Part shown: one piece after another, positions 1 to 5,323 of the stretch
How the letters are laid out: each line of letters opens with the position of its first letter
Numbering within the stretch: position 1 is the first letter of the stretch
Assembly: GCA_017882205.1 (NCBI GenBank)
Contig: JADGPY010000133.1
Span: 1 to 6,757, forward strand
Direction: 5' to 3'
Origin: Chitinophagaceae bacterium
GTDB lineage: Bacteria; Bacteroidota; Bacteroidia; Chitinophagales; Chitinophagaceae
DNA: 6,757 nucleotides
Position numbers and translations under genes: made by a program
Notes under the pieces: generated by a model
Told to the model about the DNA's origin: nothing
What the model saw: only the letters and a program-made list of their open reading frames with translations
The model's database searches: none

Positions 1-3
1 AAA

Positions 4-621
4 TTAAAGGAAACCAAGAACTTCAATAATGGTGGGAAAGGTATTCGTTGTATAGTTTGGAATCTCGGCTTTTTTAACCCACCGGATATCTGTAATATCT
101 TCTTCAGTCTGAGCTACAAAGGATTGCTTTGAAGAACATTTCATTTTATACCAGTAAGATTCTTTTAATAGGTGTTTGCCGAATTCAACATAGGTATGGT
201 AAGTTATTGTGAGCATTTTTCCCAGTTCAATTCCTGAGAGGCCTGTCTCCTCCTGTACTTCACGAACAGCGCATTCTTCTAAGGATTCTCCTTTATCTAA
301 CTTTCCTTTTGGCAGGTCCCATTTGCCTCGCCGGAAGATAAGCAGTACTTCTTTCTTCTCATTGACTACTAATCCACCTCCGGTCTTCACCAACATGAAT
401 TGTTTAAAAAAAAGTCTCTTCAATTCGGCAAGGTCAGCATTGAATAAAATACCTGCACGAAATTCTGGTTTCGCTATTTCATGTAACAATGATTTAATAG
501 CGCGTGGGGATATCTCATCAATAAAAACAGCATCAGGATGATGCATGAATGAATGAATGTTGTCATCAATGTCATCACAAAGGAAAACTGGCTTGTTGCC
601 AAAGTAGATGGTCAGATGCAT
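4..621 (-). CDS. NUDIX hydrolase with N-terminal extension
   Basis: This 205-residue protein carries a complete Nudix box. G106, then E112 after five residues, then R120-E121-V-Q-E124-E125-T-G127-L matches the GX5EX7REUXEEXGU pattern that binds the metal ions used to hydrolyse nucleoside-diphosphate-linked substrates. Family membership is therefore firm, but the substrate is not readable from sequence. The Nudix fold starts near residue 77 (MLVKTGGGLVV). The first ~75 residues (MHLTIYFGNKPVFL...) are extra compared with minimal Nudix proteins and look like a small separate domain that I cannot name. The ATG at 619-621 is chosen because the N-terminal region reads as normal protein. No Shine-Dalgarno precedes it; a weak promoter-like GATCTTCG (624-631) does. 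It is the last gene of the minus-strand series, 65 nt after the thioesterase, and its TAA lies 3 bases from the window edge, so the next gene is unseen. Confidence 0.93.
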   Translation of the reverse strand: MHLTIYFGNKPVFLCDDIDDNIHSFMHHPDAVFIDEISPRAIKSLLHEIAKPEFRAGILFNADLAELKRLFFKQFMLVKTGGGLVVNEKKEVLLIFRRGKWDLPKGKLDKGESLEECAVREVQEETGLSGIELGKMLTITYHTYVEFGKHLLKESYWYKMKCSSKQSFVAQTEEDITDIRWVKKAEIPNYTTNTFPTIIEVLGFL

Positions 622-650
622 TTGCGAAGATCGTTTTTCTCTATACCAGT

Positions 651-698
651 TTAAAATTTAAAATTCAAAATTACCTGCAGGCAGGTTTAAAATTGAAT
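651..698. repeat. AT-rich repeat with imperfect hairpin over thioesterase 3' end
   Basis: The stretch contains runs of TTTAAAATT-like sequence and an imperfect inverted repeat with arms 663-678 and 681-698. ATTCAA pairs with TTGAAT outside, ACCTGC with GCAGGT inside, and an unpaired AT core lies between. On the minus-strand RNA it can fold as ACCUG-CCUG-CAGGU with A/U-rich flanks and U-runs downstream. The hairpin covers the last codons (I-Q-F) and TAA of the thioesterase, so the insertion or evolution of this element probably shaped that C-terminus. A role as a weak transcription terminator is possible, but the downstream U-tract is interrupted. That role is inference. Confidence 0.55.
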
Positions 699-1118
699 CG
701 GGACGATCGTAACTGTATGCCTGCTAACACATACCAGCTTTCCCTTTTCATCATGTATTTTAATATCCCAGACATGGGTTGTTCTTCCAAGATGTAGTGG
801 GCTGCAGGTAGCAGTTACTTTTCCATCACGTGCTGATCGTACATGATTTGCATTAATCTCAAGTCCAAAACAATAGAACTTCTCTCTATCGATAACTAAG
901 GCTGAAGCTATGCCACCAACGGTTTCTGCAATCACGCAGGAAATACCACCATGAAGCAATCCATAAGGCTGCTTAACTTTTTCATTTACTGGCATTGATA
1001 GCTTGAGGAAATCAGGCCCTACCTCCACCCATTCAAATTGTAAATGATCGGCAATTCTATCCCTTGGAAAATCGTGCAGATCTTCAAGGGTAAGTAGTTG
1101 ATTGAACCAGATAGACAT
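687..1118 (-). CDS. PaaI/YdiI-family hotdog-fold thioesterase
   Basis: The protein has 143 residues, the usual size of single-domain hotdog acyl-CoA thioesterases. The signature QPYGLLHGGISCVIAETVG spans residues 50-68, with H56-G57-G58 and E65 as the expected catalytic acidic residue. The C-terminal part holds the S-PLHLGR motif and a W-(D)-I-K-I strand. From memory of the family, the order and wording closely match E. coli YdiI/MenI, which hydrolyses 1,4-dihydroxy-2-naphthoyl-CoA in menaquinone synthesis. That role would suit a menaquinone-using Bacteroidota cell, but related enzymes accept other aromatic or acyl CoA esters, so no symbol is given. The start ATG shares its A with the coaD stop (TAATG, 1116-1120), which implies translational coupling to coaD. 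Both act on CoA chemistry, although a functional link is only inferred. The last codons and TAA lie in a repeat-like hairpin. Confidence 0.9.
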   Translation of the reverse strand: MSIWFNQLLTLEDLHDFPRDRIADHLQFEWVEVGPDFLKLSMPVNEKVKQPYGLLHGGISCVIAETVGGIASALVIDREKFYCFGLEINANHVRSARDGKVTATCSPLHLGRTTHVWDIKIHDEKGKLVCVSRHTVTIVPIQF

Positions 1119-1582
1119 TATAAAGATTTTACGACTACGTCAGGAAGGAACTGAGAAACATTACCACCATTCCGAAGAACATCACGCACAAGAGTAGACG
1201 CTATAGAAGTGAATTGCGGCAGGCAGGTAAGAAAGATTGTTTCAACATTATGGTCAAGGCTACGATTCATGTCAGCAATGGCCTTTTCATATTCAAAGTC
1301 ATTAACATAGCGAATCCCCCTTAAAATAAAATTAGCGCCAACTTGCTTGCAACAGTTAACAGTGAGGCCGTCATAGGCTAATACCTCAACATTTTTGTTG
1401 TCCTTATAAATCTCCCGGATCCATTGTAAACGTTGTTCTTCCGTAAACATCGAAATCTTACTACTGTTTCGCCCAATACCGATAATTAACTTTTCAAACA
1501 GCGGCAAGGCCCGGTCGATAATATCGGTATGACCAAGTGTTACGGGATCAAATGTTCCGGGGAATAAACAAATTCTTTTCAT
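1118..1582 (-). CDS. coaD: Phosphopantetheine adenylyltransferase (PPAT)
   Basis: The enzyme transfers AMP from ATP to 4'-phosphopantetheine, giving dephospho-CoA, the penultimate step of cytosolic CoA synthesis. The 154-residue length is typical of bacterial CoaD. The nucleotidyltransferase opening FPGTFDPVTLGH (residues 7-18) carries the TxGH signature at 15-18. The RGIR segment is at 88-91 (ILRGIRYVNDFEYE), and the second nucleotide-binding motif S-I-A-S-T-L-V-R is at 126-133, close to the family's ISST.VR. The start ATG at 1580-1582 puts the catalytic motif at its usual distance from the N-terminus. It lies 16 nt after pyrB across a TAATAATAAT-type spacer, and its TAA overlaps the ATG of the thioesterase by one base. 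No promoter element or Shine-Dalgarno is seen in the spacer, so it is probably read from the pyrB transcript. Confidence 0.97.
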   Translation of the reverse strand: MKRICLFPGTFDPVTLGHTDIIDRALPLFEKLIIGIGRNSSKISMFTEEQRLQWIREIYKDNKNVEVLAYDGLTVNCCKQVGANFILRGIRYVNDFEYEKAIADMNRSLDHNVETIFLTCLPQFTSIASTLVRDVLRNGGNVSQFLPDVVVKSL

Positions 1583-1598
1583 CTTGCGATTATTATTA

Positions 1599-2525
1599 TT
1601 AGGACGTCTTGCCCGATAAAAGATATAAAACAGCCATTCTTACAGCTACCCCATTCTCCACCTGCTGCAAAATAATCGATTGGTGCGAATCTGCAACATC
1701 ACTGTCAATTTCAACCCCCCTATTGATTGGCCCAGGATGCATAATAACAATTTCTTTATTAATGCTGTCAAGTAATTTCCTACTGACCCCATAAGAGAGA
1801 TTGTATTCCCGTAAGGATGAAAACAAAACCTGGCTTTGCCTCTCGAGCTGGATACGCAATATATTGGCAACATCGCACCACTGCAATGCTTTTTGTAAAT
1901 TATATTCCACTTTTACCTGTAATGCCTCTTCAATGTATTTCGGCATCAGTGTTGGAGGACCTGCCACCATAACCTCTGCACCCATTTTTTTTAATAAGTA
2001 AATATTACTTAGGGCAACCCGTGAATGCATGATATCACCTACGAGTACAATTTTTTTGCCTTCAAGACTACCGATCCGTTCTTCTATGGAATAAGCATCT
2101 AATAAAGCTTGTGTAGGGTGCTCATTTATACCATCACCTGCATTTATAATTGCTGCAGGAATATGCTTTGCTAAAAAGTGCGGAGCCCCGCTTGCAGCAT
2201 GCCTGATAACCACCATATCTACTTTCATGGACAATACATTATTTACCGTATCGAGCAAGGTCTCCCCTTTGGAAACAGATGATGCGGAAGCAGAGAAATT
2301 GATCGTATCTGCGCTTAGTCTTTTTTCTGCTAGCTCAAAAGAGATGCGTGTTCGGGTTGAATTCTCATAAAATAAATTAATGATGGTTGTATCACGTAAG
2401 GTGGGTACCTTTTTGATTGGCCTTTGCAGGACTTCTTTAAATTGCTTAGCAGTAGAAAGAATTAACCTGATATCCTGGGGTATGAGATCCTTAATGCCCA
2501 GGAGATGTTTAATGGAAAGTTGCAT
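1599..2525 (-). CDS. pyrB: Aspartate carbamoyltransferase catalytic subunit
   Basis: PyrB condenses carbamoyl phosphate and L-aspartate to N-carbamoyl-L-aspartate, the first committed step of pyrimidine synthesis. The 308 residues equal the family norm. The carbamoyl-phosphate loop S56-T57-R58-T59-R60 is intact. SVSKGET (83-89, with K86) forms the mobile loop that completes a neighbouring subunit's active site. HPTQALLD (136-143), GDIMHSRVA (163-171) and HPGPINRG (263-270) follow in the expected order. No pyrI-type regulatory subunit occurs in the window, so this is probably the unregulated catalytic-trimer class, though pyrI could be elsewhere. A perfect TAnnTTTG element lies only 7 nt upstream of the ATG, so the gene can probably be transcribed independently of pyrR. 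The 51-nt pyrR-pyrB gap shows no attenuator-sized stem-loop. Confidence 0.97.
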   Translation of the reverse strand: MQLSIKHLLGIKDLIPQDIRLILSTAKQFKEVLQRPIKKVPTLRDTTIINLFYENSTRTRISFELAEKRLSADTINFSASASSVSKGETLLDTVNNVLSMKVDMVVIRHAASGAPHFLAKHIPAAIINAGDGINEHPTQALLDAYSIEERIGSLEGKKIVLVGDIMHSRVALSNIYLLKKMGAEVMVAGPPTLMPKYIEEALQVKVEYNLQKALQWCDVANILRIQLERQSQVLFSSLREYNLSYGVSRKLLDSINKEIVIMHPGPINRGVEIDSDVADSHQSIILQQVENGVAVRMAVLYLLSGKTS

Positions 2526-2532
2526 TAAAGGT

Positions 2533-2540
2533 CAAAGTTA
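2533..2540 (-). promoter_or_regulatory. Putative -7 promoter element of pyrB (TAACTTTG)
   Basis: Read on the minus strand this is TAACTTTG, an exact match to the TAnnTTTG -7 element of the Bacteroidota primary sigma factor. It ends 7 nt before the pyrB ATG, so the transcript would start at or within a few bases of the start codon. No clear TTG-type -33 element is seen at 19-21 nt upstream, which is often weak in this phylum. Confidence 0.5.
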
Positions 2541-2576
2541 AAGGAATACAGGAGAATTATTTTGAATTATAAATTT

Positions 2577-3086
2577 TTAATAAAGTACAACCTGCTCATT
2601 TTCCCACTCCACCTTTACCTTTTCGGATACTATTGAATCAATGGATTTACCGCAATAATCGGGTTGGATAGGGAGCTGCCGTCTGAATCTTCTGTTGATG
2701 AGAACACATAGTTCAACTTTTTCAGGTCGTCCAAATGCAAGCAGTGCATCTAACGCTGCACGGATGGTTCGGCCAGTATAGAGAACGTCATCTATCAGCA
2801 CAACCTTCCTGGCTTCTAAAGAAAATGGAATGTCTGTTTGGTTAGCGACATGGAGCTCTTTCCTGATATCATCCCTGTAAAAAGTGATATCCATTTTTCC
2901 ATAGTGAATGTCCTTTGAAGGATATGTTTTACGGATATAATCAACAATCCTGTCTGCAAGGAAAATTCCGCGAGGTTGAATTCCTATCAATATAGTATCC
3001 GAGAAATCGCCATGATCTTCCATCAACTGATGGGTTAATCTCTGAATGGTTAATTGAAGTTGATATTTGTCAAGAATAACTTTCAT
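2577..3086 (-). CDS. pyrR: PyrR-type uracil phosphoribosyltransferase / pyrimidine regulator
   Basis: PyrR-family proteins convert uracil and PRPP to UMP; in Gram-positives some also bind pyr mRNA as attenuation regulators. The PRPP-binding loop VVLIDDVLYTGRT sits at residues 95-107 (D99-D100, T104-G105-R106-T107). It is followed by the family-specific LPIQPDYCGKSID and SEKVKVEW segments near the C-terminus. The chosen ATG (3084-3086) gives 169 residues beginning MKVILDKYQLQLTIQRL, matching the usual PyrR start. An in-frame ATG at 3108-3110 would add eight residues (MLRLKIFK) that come from an inserted palindromic repeat, so I reject it. The gene follows pruA by 38 nt and precedes pyrB. The link to pyrB supports a pyrimidine role, but no PyrR-binding attenuator is visible before pyrB, so RNA-binding control is not supported. 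Enzymatic salvage is the safer reading. Confidence 0.93.
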   Translation of the reverse strand: MKVILDKYQLQLTIQRLTHQLMEDHGDFSDTILIGIQPRGIFLADRIVDYIRKTYPSKDIHYGKMDITFYRDDIRKELHVANQTDIPFSLEARKVVLIDDVLYTGRTIRAALDALLAFGRPEKVELCVLINRRFRRQLPIQPDYCGKSIDSIVSEKVKVEWENEQVVLY

Positions 3087-3097
3087 TTTGAAAATTT

Positions 3098-3137
3098 TGA
3101 GACGTAGCATTGAGACGTAGCATGCTACGTCTCTACG
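3098..3137. repeat. Palindromic dispersed repeat at the pruA/pyrR junction
   Basis: A perfect 22-bp palindrome occupies 3112-3133 (arms GAGACGTAGCA and TGCTACGTCTC). It is preceded by a 13-bp tandem duplication, TGAGACGTAGCAT, at 3098-3110 and 3111-3123. The segment 3112-3137 matches 6456-6481 in the same orientation with one mismatch in 26 bases, so it is a dispersed repeat and not a chance hairpin. It encodes the last two codons (E, T) and the TAG stop of pruA, and it fills most of the spacer before pyrR. In RNA it would form a strong 11-bp-arm hairpin between the two genes. There is no trailing U-run, so it is not a classic intrinsic terminator, though it may affect mRNA decay or read-through. 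Confidence 0.9.
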
Positions 3138-4759
3138 GCCATAAATGGATACCTGTAATCAGTGTGAGGGTTGAATGTTTCCTTTATTGTTCTTGCACTG
3201 AGCCAGCGATAAAGATTCAATATACTTCCTGCCTTATCGTTTGTGCCACTGCCACGTGCGCCCCCAAAAGGTTGCTGGCCAACCACTGCGCCAGTAGGCT
3301 TATCATTTATATAAAAATTACCGGCTGCATTTCTGAGTTTTGAAGTAGCTACTTCTACTGCGTACCTGTCCTGTGCGAATACAGCACCAGTTAAGGCATA
3401 AGGAGAAGTAGTATCAACCAGTTTCAATGCTTCCTCAAATTTATTTTCATCATAGACATAGATAGTGAGCACCGGACCAAACAATTCTTCACACATGGTA
3501 ACATATTTTGGATCCGTAACTTCAATAACGGTTGGCTCGATATAATAGCCATTCGTCTTATCGCATTTACCACCAACAATTATCCTGGCTCCTTTATCTT
3601 TTTTTACCTGCTTAATGTATTGTTCCAATTTATCAAAACTCTTTTCATCAATGACTGCATTGATAAAACAAGTGAAATCTTCTACACTGCCCATCTTCAT
3701 TGTTTTGATCTCTGCGATCATCTTTTTCTTTATTTCTGCAGCAAGGTTCGATGGTAAATAAGCACGGGAAGCTGCTGAACATTTTTGCCCCTGGTATTCG
3801 AATGCGCCCCTGCACAAACCTGTGACGACAGCATCTACATTAGCACTCTTATGTGCGATAACAAAATCCTTTCCTCCTGTTTCACCAACGATCCTGGGAT
3901 AAGCTTTATAAATCTTAGTATTCTCACCGATTGTTTTCCACATACCATTAAAAACTCCTGAGCTACCAGTAAAATGAACTCCACCAAAATCAGGATGACT
4001 GAAACATACTTCACCAATGGTTGGTCCATCCACATATATGAGGTTGATCACTCCATCGGGTAGGCCAGCCTCTCTTAAAATGCGCATAAACATTTGCGCG
4101 CTGTACACCTGGGTATTAGCACACTTCCACACAACCACATTCCCGCACATTGCAGCTGATGTAGGAAGATTTCCACCTATGGCAGTAAAATTAAACGGTG
4201 TTACAGCAAGTACAAATCCTTCGAGTGCCCGGTATTCCATTCGATTATTCATACCAGGGCTGCTAATGGGTTGTTGACGATATATATCACTTAAAAAGTG
4301 AACGTTGAAACGTAAAAAATCTATTAGCTCGCATGCACAATCAATCTCTGCCTGGTAAATATTTTTACTTTGTCCAAGCATAGTAGTGCCAACAATATAT
4401 GGCCGATACTTTGTTGCTAATAATTCCGCAGCTTTCAAAAATATATTCGCCCTATTCTCCCAGCTTGTATTAGCCCATTTATCTCTGACCTTCAATCCTG
4501 CATTGATCGCTTTACGCACATGAGATGCATCGCCTTTATAAAGAGTACCAAGCACATGGCTGGTTTCATGTGGTGGCCTGATCTCCATTTTATTACCTGT
4601 TCGAACCTCTTCACCTCCAATGTACATTGGTATATCCAGTTTCTTACTTTTCAACTCATTCAAAACAGTCTTCAAAAGCTCTCTCTCCCTGCTGCCTGGT
4701 GCATAATTCAACACGGGTTCATTGACCGGCATTGGATAATAAAAGTCTCCGAATTGCAT
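3125..4759 (-). CDS. pruA: L-glutamate gamma-semialdehyde (1-pyrroline-5-carboxylate) dehydrogenase
   Basis: The enzyme oxidises glutamate semialdehyde, the open form of 1-pyrroline-5-carboxylate, to glutamate with NAD+. It is the second step of proline breakdown. The 544-residue single-domain form resembles the eukaryotic ALDH4A1 type and not the large bifunctional PutA. Aldehyde dehydrogenase landmarks are in place: TPFNFTAIGGN with N190 at the oxyanion position, the NAD-binding FTGSSGVF region near 273-280, VGETGGKD with general base E293, and EYQGQKCSAASR with nucleophile C327. The spacing E293 to C327 (34 residues) equals that in human ALDH4A1 as I recall it. The C-terminal PFGGARGSGTNDKAG segment is typical of the subfamily. 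It starts 9 nt after the lipoprotein gene, so the two are likely cotranscribed. Oddly, the end of the gene (E-T-stop) is encoded by a dispersed palindromic repeat. No proline dehydrogenase gene is present here. Confidence 0.97.
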   Translation of the reverse strand: MQFGDFYYPMPVNEPVLNYAPGSRERELLKTVLNELKSKKLDIPMYIGGEEVRTGNKMEIRPPHETSHVLGTLYKGDASHVRKAINAGLKVRDKWANTSWENRANIFLKAAELLATKYRPYIVGTTMLGQSKNIYQAEIDCACELIDFLRFNVHFLSDIYRQQPISSPGMNNRMEYRALEGFVLAVTPFNFTAIGGNLPTSAAMCGNVVVWKCANTQVYSAQMFMRILREAGLPDGVINLIYVDGPTIGEVCFSHPDFGGVHFTGSSGVFNGMWKTIGENTKIYKAYPRIVGETGGKDFVIAHKSANVDAVVTGLCRGAFEYQGQKCSAASRAYLPSNLAAEIKKKMIAEIKTMKMGSVEDFTCFINAVIDEKSFDKLEQYIKQVKKDKGARIIVGGKCDKTNGYYIEPTVIEVTDPKYVTMCEELFGPVLTIYVYDENKFEEALKLVDTTSPYALTGAVFAQDRYAVEVATSKLRNAAGNFYINDKPTGAVVGQQPFGGARGSGTNDKAGSILNLYRWLSARTIKETFNPHTDYRYPFMAVET

Positions 4760-4768
4760 AGCGTGATT

Positions 4769-5284
4769 TTAATTATTTATTGATATGATCTTAAACTCCT
4801 CTGTATTACCTGAAGATACATTCCTGATCCAAAGTTCTCCGTTTCCAATCATAGCACCCTGCTTGTTTCTAAATATTTGAGAGAGCTTTTGATCCTTCAG
4901 TGCTTTGATCACTTTAGCATCGAAAAGGACATCATAATTTTTCAAAAAATCGGAGGATGTGGTGACAGATTTATTATTGCGCAAAGGATATTGAATATGA
5001 GCAGCTATAGAATCCTTATTTCCCTGTTCTACCCAAAGCCTCAGCAATTTAATAAATATCTTTAATTGAGTTTGATCGTTGATTCCTGAAACACTCCAGG
5101 CAGCAGGTTTGCTGCCATCAGCAAAAACAGAATCCTCTGACATTTCTTCCGGTGTCATGATCATATTTTTATCAATGGTGTTGTCTTCTGCTACCTGCTT
5201 ATGCTCAACCTTAGTTGAGGTGGATTCACCTTGATGACAGGAAATAAGGCATGCAAAAAATATGAACGACAATAAATATTTCAT
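4769..5284 (-). CDS. Putative lipoprotein of unknown function
   Basis: I do not recognise a named family. The 171-residue product begins MKYLLSFIFFACLISC. This is a short lipoprotein signal peptide with lipobox L13-I14-S15-C16, so the mature protein should be lipid-anchored at C16 after signal peptidase II cleavage. A polar, Ser/Thr/Glu/Asp-rich linker follows to about residue 60. The folded part contains KIFIKLLRLWVEQGNKDSIAAHIQYPL, a DFLKNYD segment, and a C-terminal SQIFRNKQGAMIGNGELWI strand region. That pattern is loosely reminiscent of small NTF2-like or DUF3828-like secreted domains, but this is only an impression. The ATG at 5282-5284 is preferred over the in-frame TTG at 5300-5302, because that TTG is part of the promoter element. 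The gene sits 39 nt after prfB and 9 nt before pruA, with which it is probably cotranscribed. Confidence 0.82.
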   Translation of the reverse strand: MKYLLSFIFFACLISCHQGESTSTKVEHKQVAEDNTIDKNMIMTPEEMSEDSVFADGSKPAAWSVSGINDQTQLKIFIKLLRLWVEQGNKDSIAAHIQYPLRNNKSVTTSSDFLKNYDVLFDAKVIKALKDQKLSQIFRNKQGAMIGNGELWIRNVSSGNTEEFKIISINN

Positions 5285-5299
5285 AGTTGAGAAAGTTCG

Positions 5300-5307
5300 C
5301 AAAGATA
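5300..5307 (-). promoter_or_regulatory. Putative -7 promoter element of the lipoprotein-pruA unit (TATCTTTG)
   Basis: The minus strand reads TATCTTTG, an exact TAnnTTTG match, in the 39-nt gap after the prfB stop and 15 nt before the lipoprotein ATG. It implies a leader of only about ten bases. The same octamer occurs upstream of prfB, which strengthens the case that both are promoters. No convincing -33 box is seen; that region would lie in the prfB coding end. Confidence 0.55.
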
Positions 5308-5323
5308 AGGCGATCGGAGCGCT

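Noticed and set aside
1583..1598. TAATAATAAT spacer as a phase-variable microsatellite
   Set aside because: It has only four imperfect trinucleotide units, outside coding sequence and not at promoter spacing, so variation is not supported.
3087..3110. Upstream in-frame ATG giving an eight-residue longer PyrR
   Set aside because: Those codons derive from the dispersed repeat; the MKVILDKYQ start fits the family.
3112..3133. Palindrome as a Rho-independent terminator of pruA
   Set aside because: On the minus-strand RNA the hairpin is followed by AAUGCUACG, with no U-run, and its sequence recurs as a repeat near prfB.
4017..4277. Plus-strand and other overlapping frames opposite pruA, pyrB and prfB
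   Set aside because: They lie antisense or out of frame within genes with clear family motifs, and their translations are low-complexity and unlike any protein I know.
5285..5302. TTG start six codons upstream in the lipoprotein gene
   Set aside because: The TTG is part of the TATCTTTG promoter element and would place extra residues before a normal lipoprotein signal peptide.
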